DNA from: Porphyromonas loveana
GTDB lineage: Bacteria; Bacteroidota; Bacteroidia; Bacteroidales; Porphyromonadaceae
Assembly: GCF_003096695.1 (NCBI RefSeq)
Contig: NZ_QEKY01000017.1
Span: forward strand, 1-37,559
DNA: 37,559 nt
Direction of reading: 5' to 3'
Position 1 is the first letter of the stretch. Every line of letters begins with the position of its first letter. Below are positions 1 through 8,477 of the stretch, piece after piece. The position numbers and the translations under genes are program-made. Under the pieces are notes generated by a model. The model saw only the letters and a program-made list of their open reading frames with translations, did not search any database and had not been told where the DNA came from.

Positions 1-384
1 TCGCTCCTTGATCTCGAGCCTGACGCTGCCATCGAAGCGTTGGTGAATCGCTATAACGCCCTTGTGCAGAAGTTGAAGATCGAACTCAAACGTCGCTCTG
101 CAACAGGTTCTGCCGCGACTGCCAAGCGCAAAGCGGAGACAGAGGAACTGCTCCGTCACCATCTGGAGGAGCTGAAAGAGGTGGAAAATCTGTCCGAAGC
201 GCGATTCGCAGGGCGCTCCATCGGCACGGGGAAGACGCGCTGCTACCTGATAGCAGTAATAAAAGCGGACGGAGAGGTAGAAGATCTTGGTACCGCGCGA
301 AGGGCAAGCTGTTCCTCCTCGTGCCCGACTCCAAACTACCCAAGCCCAGAAAACGAAAAAAGGCTACATATCAAAACAAATTGA
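1..384 (+). CDS. 3' end of an unidentified conserved protein (possibly DUF6261-like), probably frameshifted
   Basis: The reading frame is open from the first base, so the gene starts outside the window. The visible N-terminal part (about residues 1-70) is charged and helical, rich in Lys, Glu and Leu, and includes ALVNRYNALVQKLKIELKRR. It loosely resembles C-termini of Bacteroidota DUF6261 proteins, but this is recalled and not verified. The tail in this frame becomes Ser/Cys/Pro-rich and unconvincing before a stop at 384. A +2-shifted frame reads SWYRAKGKLFLLVPDSKLPK and continues to a stop at 420-422. That looks more protein-like and suggests a 1-nt indel somewhere between about 190 and 290. 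It may be a decayed gene copy or a natural frameshift. Confidence 0.45.
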   Translation, partial: SLLDLEPDAAIEALVNRYNALVQKLKIELKRRSATGSAATAKRKAETEELLRHHLEELKEVENLSEARFAGRSIGTGKTRCYLIAVIKADGEVEDLGTARRASCSSSCPTPNYPSPENEKRLHIKTN

Positions 385-464
385 ACATAAACAAAAAACT
401 ATCTGAAATCGACAATGGTTAATCACGTTGAAGTCTAGTTACAAACAATCATCAAAAAATTATT

Positions 465-1523
465 ATGAAAAAATTTATCATGCTGATAGTAGCCTTATTT
501 AACACAATGGCTTTCGGTCAAACCCACGAAGTATTCCATACGTCTTTGTGTTACGATATGCTTTCAAGCTTCAATAAATATGAGGACATCATTAAAAGTC
601 CATACTTCGAAAGCACGTTAGCAAAAGACACGGTCTTTATAAATGACATTGAAATAATAAATAAAAAAGTAAGGCCATCCAATATCTGCAACTTGTATGC
701 AAGTCTTCCTACTGACAAAGATGATGCATCAAAATGCTATGATTTTTTCACTTCGCTTAAGCAAGAGGATATCCCCGAAAAATTCAATGGACAATATGTA
801 AACAATATATTTAGTGTCATGCCAGAAATTCTTCGAGTCCTTCAGAAACTCATTGATGCAAACTACCCAAAATACTGGTTTGAACAGGTATATCCAATAT
901 TAAAAGATGAAATCAATGGGTACCAGTTTGAAGAAGGCATATTGGATAAAATCCATACTGAATTAGAAAAAATGGCAGGGAATACTTCTTTAGGAGAACA
1001 GTATCCCAAAATATACATATTGGATATAGACAATGCTTTTTCATTAAACGATGAAACTTTCTGTTGCACTCCAATATTACTCAACAAAGAGATAGCAAAG
1101 CAATATCGGATAAACTTCATACAAGTTTATATTCACGAAAATTTGCATCGATTATATCTATCAAAAAGTTTAATAGATAAATTGGACGAACTCTATGAAA
1201 ATGACAGTTTCTATCGAAAGAATGAGGATGTTGCGCAAAAACACGGAGAGGGAAAAAACGAAGCATTTATTGTTGCAGCTGAAACCTATATCTCACGAAA
1301 ATTGGGATTAAAAACCGACCGTGAAGTGTATCAAGAATTTGACGAATATGTTGAAGGCAGTCTGGTGTTATCACCCATCATCTATCAATATATCAGCAAC
1401 AAAAAAGGAAAAGATTCGTTTAACGACTTCTTGCTAAACTTGTTTGAGAAGAAATATATTAAAGCTGGAAGTATCGAAAAACAATATAATGAAATAATGA
1501 GAAAATTGAAAAACAATACTTAA
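465..1523 (+). CDS. Secreted protein with HExxH motif, putative zinc peptidase (gluzincin-like)
   Basis: A 352-residue protein that I do not recognise as a named family. Residues 1-19 form a signal peptide: MKK, then a hydrophobic stretch ending AFGQ, so it should be exported to the periplasm or beyond. HENLH at residues 224-228 fits the HExxH zinc-binding and catalytic motif. About 40 residues on, a conserved-looking helix NEAFIVAAETYIS (265-277) offers Glu266 or Glu273 as a third zinc ligand, as in gluzincins. Four Cys (29, about 75, about 90, about 199-200) might form disulfides. The gene is visibly AT-rich, with many AAA, AAT and ATA codons, unlike the roughly 50 % GC genes downstream, which suggests acquisition. 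It stands alone, with 80 bp upstream and about 340 bp downstream without genes. The peptidase role is inferred from the motif only. Confidence 0.75.
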   Translation: MKKFIMLIVALFNTMAFGQTHEVFHTSLCYDMLSSFNKYEDIIKSPYFESTLAKDTVFINDIEIINKKVRPSNICNLYASLPTDKDDASKCYDFFTSLKQEDIPEKFNGQYVNNIFSVMPEILRVLQKLIDANYPKYWFEQVYPILKDEINGYQFEEGILDKIHTELEKMAGNTSLGEQYPKIYILDIDNAFSLNDETFCCTPILLNKEIAKQYRINFIQVYIHENLHRLYLSKSLIDKLDELYENDSFYRKNEDVAQKHGEGKNEAFIVAAETYISRKLGLKTDREVYQEFDEYVEGSLVLSPIIYQYISNKKGKDSFNDFLLNLFEKKYIKAGSIEKQYNEIMRKLKNNT

Positions 1524-1861
1524 ATTTTCTCTTCGTTATACCAGGCAACATAAAAGTTTGAAGCTATATCTCATGCTGACAAGCTTTATCCTGTAATTCT
1601 GCAAAAAGACAAATCCTCGGAGTATTAGAACTAGAAAATCAATAACGATTAGGCCTTATTTTGACAGATAAGCCACATACAAACTCTCCCAATCCGCGTG
1701 TATCTACTTGCTTATCCCCAATCCAAGCGGTACAAAAGGGATCATCATGCACCATTATTATTACTTTTGTGCCGAATTCTCTCGATGCGGGGGCAATGCA
1801 CCCGCTACTATGTGAGTAGGACACAGATACACAGACTCTTACAGAAGCAAATCATCATCGT
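1524..1861. other. Intergenic region upstream of valS
   Basis: This 338-bp stretch holds no convincing gene. It starts AT-rich like the preceding gene and becomes mixed. It contains a candidate -7 box (1762-1769) and a small hairpin (GCGGG at 1787-1791 pairing with CCCGC at 1801-1805) in what would be the valS leader. A 61-codon minus-strand ORF (1639-1824) has no recognisable features. Confidence 0.6.
1762..1769 (+). promoter_or_regulatory. Candidate Bacteroidota -7 promoter box for valS
   Basis: TACTTTTG fits the Bacteroidota sigma-ABfr -7 consensus TAnnTTTG. It lies about 93 bp before the valS start. I see no clear TTTG -33 partner, so support is partial. Confidence 0.4.
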
Positions 1862-4492
1862 ATGGAAATAGCGAGCAAGTACAACCCCGAAGAGGTAGAA
1901 TCGAAATGGTATAACTATTGGATGGAATATGGCTGTTTCATCTCCAAGCCTGACGGACGCAAGCCATATACCGTCGTTATCCCTCCGCCCAATGTGACGG
2001 GCGTCCTCCACATGGGGCATATGCTCAACAATACGATCCAAGACATACTCGTGCGTCGTGCCCGCATGAAAGGCTTCAACGCCTGTTGGGTGCCCGGGAC
2101 AGACCATGCCTCCATCGCCACCGAAGCGAAAGTAGTGGGCCGATTGGCTGCACAAGGCATTCGCAAGCAGGATCTCTCTCGCGAAGAATTTTTGAAGCAT
2201 GCTTGGGATTGGACACACGAGCACGGAGGCATCATCTTGGAGCAGCTCAAGCGACTTGGTGCTTCCTGCGACTGGACGCGTACCGCCTTTACGATGGATG
2301 AGTCGCGATCCGAGAGTGTTATCAAAGTATTTATCGACCTCTATAATAAAGGACTCATCTACCGCGGCATTCGCGTAGTCAATTGGGATCCGCAAGCACT
2401 TACCGCTTTGTCGGACGAGGAGGTGGTCTATAAAGAATCCAACGGCAAGCTCTATTACCTGCGCTACTTCGTGGAGAACGAGCCGGAGCGTTACATCGTG
2501 GTAGCGACGACGCGTCCCGAGACGATCATGGGCGACACGGCTGTCTGCATCAACCCCAATGATGAGCGTTACCATTGGCTCAAGGGCAAGCGCGTGATCG
2601 TGCCCGGTGTGGGACGTGCCGTACCTGTGATAGAGGACGAATATGTGGATATGGAGTTTGGAACCGGCTGTCTGAAGGTGACTCCCGCACACGACGTCAA
2701 TGACTATATGCTCGGCGAGAAGCACCGCTTGGAGAGCATCGACATATTCCTCGACAACGGAGTTCTCAACGACCATGGCGGACGCTATGCCGGCATGGAC
2801 CGTTTCGACGTGCGCAAGCAGATCGAGCAAGACCTGACCGATGCGGGACTGATGGAGCGTGTGGAGAACTACACCAACAAGGTGGGTTATTCCGAGCGGA
2901 CGGACGTACCCATCGAACCTAAGCTCTCGATGCAGTGGTTCCTCCGGATGGAAGACTTGGCCAAGCCGGCTCTCGATGCCGTGATGGGCGATGAGATCAA
3001 GCTGCACCCCGCTAAGTTCAAGAATACCTATCGCCACTGGATGGAGAACGTCAAGGACTGGTGCATCAGCCGTCAGCTCTGGTGGGGACACCGCATACCG
3101 GCCTACTACCTGCCCGACGGCAACATCGTGGTCGCCGAGAATGCCGAGGATGCTCTGGAGCAAGCACGTCGCACGACGGGCAACCAAGCACTCACGGCCG
3201 AAGACATCCGCCAGGATGCCGATTCGCTGGATACGTGGTTCTCCTCTTGGTTGTGGCCGATGAGCGTATTCGGAGGGGTGATGGATAGTGAGAATGAGGA
3301 GCTGGACTATTATTATCCCACGAGCGATCTCGTGACAGCTCCTGATATCCTCTTCTTCTGGGTGGCCCGTATGATCATCGCCGGCTATGAATACCGTGGC
3401 AAGAAACCTTTCGAGAACGTCTATCTGACCGGTATCGTGCGTGATGCGCAGGGACGCAAGATGTCCAAGAGCCTCGGCAACTCCCCCGACCCGATCATGC
3501 TCATGGAGAAATACGGTGCTGACGGCGTGCGTATGGGACTGATGATGGCCGCTCCCGCGGGCAACGACGTCCTCTTCGACGAGTCACTCTCGGAACAGGG
3601 ACGCAACTTCTGTAATAAAATATGGAATGCTTTCCGCCTGGTCAAGGGATGGGAGCAGTCCGAAGTTGCCACACAGCCCGAAGCATCGGCATTAGCCGTC
3701 AAGTGGTTTGGCTACCGACTCGACGAGGTGAAGGTCGAATTGGACGATCTCTTCTCCAAGTATCGCCTGAGCGAAGCCCTCACCCTACTCTATAAACTCT
3801 TCTGGGATGACTTCTCTTCTTGGTATCTGGAGATGGTGAAGCCTGCATATGGCCAACCGATGGATGCCCGGACTTATCGCAGCACGGTCGGCTTCTTCGA
3901 CCAGCTCCTGCGTCTGCTCCATCCCTTTATGCCGTTCATCACCGAGGAGCTGTGGCACGCACTCGAACCCCGTTTGCAGGGAGAGACCATCATGCTCAGC
4001 TATCTGCTCGACCCGCAAGAGATCGACAAGGACTTCTTACGTCGCTTCGATCGCACCTGCGAGCTGATCGCTGCCGTCCGCAACATCCGCACGAGCAAGA
4101 ACATCCCGTTCAAAGAAAAGCTCGTACTCGAAACAGCCGAGGGGCACGACTCCACCTTCGATGCCGTTGTCATCAAGATGGCAGGCCTCGAATGCATCCG
4201 CCCCATCGTGGAGAAATCGGCTGCTTCCGCCTCCTTCCTGATCGGCACGCAGGAATATGCCATCCCGATGGGAGCTTTGATCAATGTGGAAGAGGAAATC
4301 AAGAAGCTATCCGAAGAACTGGCTTATCAAGAGAAATTCCTCGCCTCCGTCATGAAGAAGCTCGGCAACGAGAGCTTTGTGTCCAAAGCGCCCGAAGCCG
4401 TTATCGCCTTGGAACGCAAGAAACAAAGCGATGCCGAAGCACGAATCGCCACACTGCGTGAGAGCTTGCAACAGATGCAGTCCGGCAAATAA
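1862..4492 (+). CDS. valS: Valine--tRNA ligase
   Basis: An 876-residue class Ia aminoacyl-tRNA synthetase that charges tRNA-Val with valine in the cytoplasm, using ATP. The Rossmann signature HMGH (HIGH motif) is at residues 50-53 within [13 protein letters not shown], and KMSKS is at 533-537 ([14 protein letters not shown]). Between them lies the CP1 editing domain, with [12 protein letters not shown], typical of ValRS/IleRS/LeuRS. It ends in an anticodon-binding domain and the C-terminal coiled-coil arm characteristic of ValRS ([19 protein letters not shown] onward). The length is normal for bacterial ValRS. The ATG at 1862 begins at the expected N-terminal [15 protein letters not shown]. 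The next gene follows after 18 bp, suggesting co-transcription. Confidence 0.98.
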   Translation: MEIASKYNPEEVESKWYNYWMEYGCFISKPDGRKPYTVVIPPPNVTGVLHMGHMLNNTIQDILVRRARMKGFNACWVPGTDHASIATEAKVVGRLAAQGIRKQDLSREEFLKHAWDWTHEHGGIILEQLKRLGASCDWTRTAFTMDESRSESVIKVFIDLYNKGLIYRGIRVVNWDPQALTALSDEEVVYKESNGKLYYLRYFVENEPERYIVVATTRPETIMGDTAVCINPNDERYHWLKGKRVIVPGVGRAVPVIEDEYVDMEFGTGCLKVTPAHDVNDYMLGEKHRLESIDIFLDNGVLNDHGGRYAGMDRFDVRKQIEQDLTDAGLMERVENYTNKVGYSERTDVPIEPKLSMQWFLRMEDLAKPALDAVMGDEIKLHPAKFKNTYRHWMENVKDWCISRQLWWGHRIPAYYLPDGNIVVAENAEDALEQARRTTGNQALTAEDIRQDADSLDTWFSSWLWPMSVFGGVMDSENEELDYYYPTSDLVTAPDILFFWVARMIIAGYEYRGKKPFENVYLTGIVRDAQGRKMSKSLGNSPDPIMLMEKYGADGVRMGLMMAAPAGNDVLFDESLSEQGRNFCNKIWNAFRLVKGWEQSEVATQPEASALAVKWFGYRLDEVKVELDDLFSKYRLSEALTLLYKLFWDDFSSWYLEMVKPAYGQPMDARTYRSTVGFFDQLLRLLHPFMPFITEELWHALEPRLQGETIMLSYLLDPQEIDKDFLRRFDRTCELIAAVRNIRTSKNIPFKEKLVLETAEGHDSTFDAVVIKMAGLECIRPIVEKSAASASFLIGTQEYAIPMGALINVEEEIKKLSEELAYQEKFLASVMKKLGNESFVSKAPEAVIALERKKQSDAEARIATLRESLQQMQSGK

Positions 4493-4510
4493 CAATACAA
4501 TCTCAATAGT

Positions 4511-4963
4511 ATGATGAAACCGAATGAAGTACAAATCCAGCTCGAACGCTTATTTCGCACGCCCATCGAGAAAGCCGAATCGGCTTCTTCTCCGTTGGCA
4601 ATAAACGATCTTTTTGTCCAGATAGATCCTGCAACGGGCGAAGTAGAACTCTTCAACGACAAGGACGAAGAGCTGCATCAGGTCGTTATTTACGACTGGA
4701 TCCAAGAAGGAAGAACAGAGATTCCGGCAGAGATGATGCAAGAGCTTCGTACTGTGGTCAAGAGACTGCAGGCCGAAAACTTCTTCGACAAGGATGTTTT
4801 CGTTCGTCCTTTCTCATTGGCTCTGACCGAAGAAGACTTCACCGTTATCGAGGAACTCCTCTTCATCGATGACGAACTAATCAAACTGGATTCGTCTCTT
4901 TTGGAGAATTTGGATGAAGATCTGAACAATTTTCTGGCTGATCTTCTTTCAGATATGAAATAA
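4511..4963 (+). CDS. Conserved hypothetical acidic protein
   Basis: A 150-residue soluble protein with no signal peptide or membrane segment, strongly acidic toward the C-terminus (DDELIKLDSSLLENLDEDLNNFL). I do not recognise a family with a known function. The ordered alternation of helix-like and strand-like segments suggests a folded small domain, perhaps a Bacteroidota-restricted one. It starts 18 bp after valS, so it is probably transcribed with it. Two Met codons at the start (MM) leave a one-codon ambiguity. Its codon use matches the flanking genes, and it is probably a real gene. Confidence 0.8.
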   Translation: MMKPNEVQIQLERLFRTPIEKAESASSPLAINDLFVQIDPATGEVELFNDKDEELHQVVIYDWIQEGRTEIPAEMMQELRTVVKRLQAENFFDKDVFVRPFSLALTEEDFTVIEELLFIDDELIKLDSSLLENLDEDLNNFLADLLSDMK

Positions 4964-4968
4964 TTGAT

Positions 4969-4976
4969 TACCTTTG
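4969..4976 (+). promoter_or_regulatory. -7 promoter box for tRNA-Thr
   Basis: TACCTTTG matches the Bacteroidota -7 consensus TAnnTTTG exactly, about 48 bp before the mature tRNA 5' end. A TTTC about 18 bp upstream (4947-4950) could serve as the -33 element. It overlaps the region just after the preceding stop codon. Confidence 0.6.
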
Positions 4977-5023
4977 CACCGCTTTCGAGAGAGGGCGGGC
5001 GGTCGCAAGGCCGTCTATAGGTT

Positions 5024-5096
5024 GCCGAAATAGCTCAGTTGGTAGAGCAATTCATTCGTAATGAATAGGTCGCCGGTTCGAGTCCGGCTTTCGGCT
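5024..5096 (+). tRNA. tRNA-Thr (anticodon CGU)
   Basis: A 73-nt cloverleaf. The acceptor stem pairs GCCGAAA (5024-5030) with TTTCGGC (5089-5095), and the discriminator base is U at 5096. The D arm contains AGCTCAGTTGGTAGAGC. The anticodon stem ATTCA/TGAAT encloses the loop TTCGTAA with anticodon CGU, reading ACG (Thr). The T arm is GCCGG-TTCGAGT-CCGGC. No CCA is encoded; the genome has TCA after the acceptor stem, so CCA would be added post-transcriptionally. Confidence 0.97.
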
Positions 5097-5239
5097 CAAT
5101 TTTTAGAGATTGTTGTTAATGTGTTAGGCTGTGTTGCGATTGTTCGTAGCACAGCTTTTTTCGTTGATGCGGTCATCTTTTTTGTCTCTCATTCGGGAGT
5201 CGGAGCAGAATTCATGGAGTTTGTAAACGAAAAGGCTAC

Positions 5240-5247
5240 TATCTTTG
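5240..5247 (+). promoter_or_regulatory. Candidate -7 promoter box for trxB
   Basis: TATCTTTG fits TAnnTTTG, 51 bp before the trxB start. TTTG at 5220-5223 could be a -33 element, but the 16-bp spacing is shorter than usual. This tRNA-Thr to trxB gap (5097-5297) holds no other gene. Confidence 0.5.
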
Positions 5248-5297
5248 TTCACCTATAAACAAACAAAACTCATAACAAACAAACACTAACGATCATT

Positions 5298-6239
5298 ATG
5301 TCAGAACACGCACGCTGCCTCATCATCGGTTCCGGTCCTGCCGGCTATACCGCAGCTATCTACGCTTCGCGCGCTAACCTCAATCCTATCCTCTACGAAG
5401 GCATACAACCCGGTGGTCAATTGACAACGACAACCGAGGTGGAAAACTTCCCGGGCTATCCCGAAGGAATTACGGGACAAGAACTGATGGAAGACCTCCG
5501 CAAGCAGGCCATGCGCTTCGGAGCAGATATCCGCTCTGGTATTGCCACCAAAGCCGATCTGAGCAAGGCTCCCTATACCATCACGATCGACGGTGAGAAA
5601 GAAATCACAGCCGATACCCTCATCATCTCTACAGGCGCTACCGCCAAATATCTGGGCTTGCCCGACGAAGCCAAGTATGCGGGTATGGGCGTTTCGGCTT
5701 GTGCCACTTGCGACGGCTTCTTCTACCGCAAGAAGAAAGTAGCCGTAGTGGGCGGTGGCGACACAGCTTGTGAGGAAGCTCTCTATCTGGCTTCTCTGGC
5801 CGAACATGTATATCTGATCGTGCGCAAGAACTATCTCCGCGCTTCCAAGGTCATGCAGGAGCGTGTGATGAATGCAGCAAACATCACTGTCCTATTCGAA
5901 CATAATACAGTAGGTCTGTTCGGTGAAGACGGCGTAGAGGGAGCTCACTTGGTCAAGCGCAAGGGCGAACCCGACGAACAGATGGTGGACATAGCCATCG
6001 ACGGCTTCTTCCTCGCCATCGGTCATACTCCCAACTCCAAGATATTTGCCGACTACCTCGATCTGGACGAAGTGGGCTATATCCTGACCGAAGGAGCATC
6101 GCCTCGCACCAAGGTGCCCGGTGTATTTGCTGCCGGTGACGTTGCGGATCCGCATTATCGCCAAGCGATCACGGCCGCAGGATCCGGCTGTAAAGCTGCT
6201 ATCGAAGCGGAGCGTTATTTGGGAGAGCACGGACTCTAA
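5298..6239 (+). CDS. trxB: Thioredoxin reductase (NADPH)
   Basis: A 313-residue cytoplasmic FAD flavoenzyme that passes electrons from NADPH to thioredoxin. The N-terminal FAD-binding motif is GSGPAGYTAAIYASRA. The redox-active disulfide is Cys135-Ala-Thr-Cys138 (ACATCDGFFY). The NADPH-binding segment is VVGGGDTACEEALYL, and the C-terminal FAD motif is GVFAAGDVADPHYRQ. The length is typical of the low-molecular-weight TrxR family. In an oxygen-sensitive anaerobe it would support thiol-peroxidase and ribonucleotide reductase cycles. The gene is monocistronic here, with a promoter box upstream and a strong hairpin about 70 bp downstream. Confidence 0.97.
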   Translation: MSEHARCLIIGSGPAGYTAAIYASRANLNPILYEGIQPGGQLTTTTEVENFPGYPEGITGQELMEDLRKQAMRFGADIRSGIATKADLSKAPYTITIDGEKEITADTLIISTGATAKYLGLPDEAKYAGMGVSACATCDGFFYRKKKVAVVGGGDTACEEALYLASLAEHVYLIVRKNYLRASKVMQERVMNAANITVLFEHNTVGLFGEDGVEGAHLVKRKGEPDEQMVDIAIDGFFLAIGHTPNSKIFADYLDLDEVGYILTEGASPRTKVPGVFAAGDVADPHYRQAITAAGSGCKAAIEAERYLGEHGL

Positions 6240-6306
6240 TGACACCTCTGTTGGAGAAGGGAATTGCGGCCTTGCATTTTATGGCGTATCCCTTTCTAAC
6301 GTAATC

Positions 6307-6348
6307 CAAGAGGCTGAGCCAAAACTCTTGTTTTGGTTCAGCCTCTTG
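6307..6348 (+). terminator. Long hairpin after trxB
   Basis: CAAGAGGCTGAGCCAAAAC (6307-6325) pairs with GTTTTGGTTCAGCCTCTTG (6330-6348). This gives a 19-bp stem with a single G-T wobble and a TCTT loop. No long T tract follows, so termination efficiency is uncertain. The left arm shares a 15-bp core with a second site at 31759-31773, so it may also be derived from a dispersed repeat. Confidence 0.6.
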
Positions 6349-6399
6349 CTTTGAGCAGACTATGGCGCCAATATTGTTGCCCGTTTGGCTCCGTGTGAT

Positions 6400-6407
6400 T
6401 ACCTTTG
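6400..6407 (+). promoter_or_regulatory. -7 promoter box for nusB
   Basis: TACCTTTG fits TAnnTTTG. A TGTTG about 20 bp upstream (6375-6379) is a plausible -33 element. The box lies about 29 bp before the ATG chosen for nusB and inside the longer TTG-initiated frame, which argues for the shorter start. Confidence 0.6.
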
Positions 6408-6435
6408 TCAGACAATTATTTCAAGGACTAAAAGA

Positions 6436-7482
6436 ATGATTAATCGAGCACTGGTTCGCTCCCGCGTTCTACAACAAGCATATGTGTATTACCATCGGGA
6501 CGATGCTGACATACAATCTACAGAAAAAGAATTACAGAATAGTCTGGAGCGTACATACGACTTGTACCTATTTCATCTCCTACTGATCCCCGAACTGACA
6601 AGGCTACATGCAGAATTTCTTGAGTCCAAGAAGAAGAAGCGTTTGGCCACAGCCGAAGACAAAAACCCCAACCTTCGAATGGCAGAAAACCGACTTGCAG
6701 CTAAGATAGACAGCTGTAGGCCGCTGTGGATACGTGCCGAAGAGAACGTACTCAATTGGCGCAATGAGGAAGCATTCCTCCGTCGCCTCCTCAAGAAGGT
6801 TCACGCCTCCGATCTATTTGCCCGATATATGGCACAGGATGCCCCCGACAGCTTTGAGGCAGATCGTCAATTTTGGATCGAAATGATGCGCGACATCGTC
6901 ATGCCCGACGAGGAACTGGCCGAGGTGATGGAGGCCGTCAGCGTATTCTGGGACAATGAGACACAGCTGATCGAGAAGATCGAAACGGAAGACCAGCCCG
7001 ACATCGAGGACGTGGAGCAGTCTGTGCAGCAGGCACAAGCCGAAGGCAACTATCAGATCGTCCCACAAGATAATGCGCCCACCGAGATCGTGAAGGAGTT
7101 TGTCCTCAAGACCATCCGTCACATCGATGCCGAAACCGATCCTGAAAGCATCCTGATACCAATCTACAAGGAGAAGGACGATGCTTCTTTCGGCGTGGCA
7201 CTCCTGCATCAAACCATCATCCACGACGCAGAATACAAGCAGATCATCCACGACAATCTGATCAATTGGGAAGTGGAACGTATAGCCGACATGGATATGC
7301 TCATCATGCAAATGGCCATAGCCGAGCTGCTGCATTTCCCCAATATACCCGCACTGGTGACAATCAACGAGTACATCGAGCTATCGAAGCTCTTCAGCAC
7401 CCCCAAGAGCGGCACCTTCGTCAATGGATTGCTTGATGCGGTGACGAAAAAGTTCCGCGAACAAGGCAAATTACTCAAATAA
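6436..7482 (+). CDS. nusB: Transcription antitermination protein NusB, Bacteroidota long form
   Basis: I chose the ATG at 6436 (MINRALVRSRVLQQAYVYYH), giving 348 residues; an upstream TTG at 6385 would overlap the promoter box. The recognisable NusB domain is C-terminal, about residues 210-345: KTIRHIDAETDPES, INWEVERIADMDMLIMQMAIAEL, and PALVTINEYIELSKLFSTPK with the final GTFVNGLLDAV. NusB binds boxA of rRNA leaders with NusE (S10) for antitermination. Classic NusB is about 140 residues. The remaining 200 N-terminal residues are helical and charged, as is usual for NusB-annotated proteins of this phylum. Only the start, MINRALVRSRVLQQAY, repeats the NusB-like N-terminal helix. Confidence 0.88.
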   Translation: MINRALVRSRVLQQAYVYYHRDDADIQSTEKELQNSLERTYDLYLFHLLLIPELTRLHAEFLESKKKKRLATAEDKNPNLRMAENRLAAKIDSCRPLWIRAEENVLNWRNEEAFLRRLLKKVHASDLFARYMAQDAPDSFEADRQFWIEMMRDIVMPDEELAEVMEAVSVFWDNETQLIEKIETEDQPDIEDVEQSVQQAQAEGNYQIVPQDNAPTEIVKEFVLKTIRHIDAETDPESILIPIYKEKDDASFGVALLHQTIIHDAEYKQIIHDNLINWEVERIADMDMLIMQMAIAELLHFPNIPALVTINEYIELSKLFSTPKSGTFVNGLLDAVTKKFREQGKLLK

Positions 7483-7511
7483 TAACATTCACTCCAAGCA
7501 CGCTTCTATCT

Positions 7512-8417
7512 ATGACTAATGATAAAAAGATTCGGGCTGCCATCGTAGGCTATGGCAATATCGGCCGCTATGCACTGCAAGCACTGGCTGAAGCTCCCGA
7601 CTTTGAAATAGCCGGCGTCGTGCGCCGCAATCCTACAGATATTCCAGCCGAGCTTCGCGGTCTGCCCGTCGTATCGGACATTGAGCAACTCATGCCCGTA
7701 GATGTGGCACTACTATGTTCGCCCAGTCGCGAAGTAGAGCGTACGGCATTGGCGATCTTAAGCAAAGGGATCTCTACGGCTGACAGCTTCGACATACACG
7801 GAGATATTTTGGCACTACGCCGTTCGCTCGGTGAGGCTGCCCGTAAGTCCGGAGCAGCTGCTGTCATTGCCTCGGGATGGGATCCGGGCAGCGACTCCGT
7901 AGTGCGCACACTGATGCAGGCCATCGTTCCCAAAGGAATCACTTATACCAACTTCGGCCCGGGCATGAGCATGGGACATACTGTGGCAGTAAAAGCCATA
8001 GCAGGAGTAAAAGCAGCCCTTTCTATGACTATCCCGATGGGTACGGGCGTACACCGCCGCATGGTCTATGTGGAGCTACTCCCCGGGTATCAGATCGACG
8101 ATGTGGCAGCTGCCATCAAAGCGGACGAATACTTTGCCCATGACGAGACACACGTCACACAAGTGGAGGACGTGGATGCCCTCATCGACATGGGACACGG
8201 TGTGCACATGGTACGCAAAGGCGTGAGCGGCATGACTCAGAACCAACGCCTCTCTTTCGACATGACCATCAACAATCCGGCATTGACCGGACAGGCACTG
8301 GTGTGTGCAGCTCGTGCGGCCTTGCGTCAGCAACCCGGAGCTTATACCCTGCAGGAGATCCCTGTCATCGACCTCTTGCCTGGCGACCGTGACCAATGGA
8401 TCAGTCAGCTCTGTTAG
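7512..8417 (+). CDS. ddh: meso-Diaminopimelate D-dehydrogenase
   Basis: A 301-residue NADP-dependent enzyme. In the one-step branch of lysine and cell-wall synthesis it aminates L-2-amino-6-oxopimelate to meso-diaminopimelate. The N-terminal Rossmann motif is VGYGNIGRYAL (residues 12-22). The central substrate-binding region contains SGWDPGSDSVVRTL, NFGPGMSMGHTVAVKAI and HRRMVYVELLPG, all typical of Ddh. The length fits the Bacteroidota form (about 300). It lies 29 bp after nusB and is followed by lgt, so it sits in a cell-envelope neighbourhood. From general knowledge, P. gingivalis has such a dehydrogenase. Whether another DAP route exists cannot be seen here. Confidence 0.95.
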   Translation: MTNDKKIRAAIVGYGNIGRYALQALAEAPDFEIAGVVRRNPTDIPAELRGLPVVSDIEQLMPVDVALLCSPSREVERTALAILSKGISTADSFDIHGDILALRRSLGEAARKSGAAAVIASGWDPGSDSVVRTLMQAIVPKGITYTNFGPGMSMGHTVAVKAIAGVKAALSMTIPMGTGVHRRMVYVELLPGYQIDDVAAAIKADEYFAHDETHVTQVEDVDALIDMGHGVHMVRKGVSGMTQNQRLSFDMTINNPALTGQALVCAARAALRQQPGAYTLQEIPVIDLLPGDRDQWISQLC

Positions 8418-8477
8418 AAGAAATAATCATAGCGACACTATTCTCATAACTATTCATCCATAAACGGCTTAACGCAT

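Noticed and set aside
1787-1805. Riboswitch or T-box leader before valS
   Set aside because: Only a 5-bp hairpin is visible. There is no T-box or specifier structure, and such control is not expected in this phylum.
1639-1824. 61-codon minus-strand ORF upstream of valS
   Set aside because: No recognisable domain, and it runs antisense over the valS leader and its candidate promoter box. It could be a small gene, but I cannot support it.
1808-3187. Long minus-strand ORF (459 codons) antisense to valS
   Set aside because: It lies wholly over the well-supported valS frame, and its translation is low-complexity His/Val/Leu-rich, typical of a codon-bias shadow.
5061-5258. 65-codon plus-strand ORF after tRNA-Thr
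   Set aside because: It starts inside the tRNA anticodon arm and has no signal of translation.
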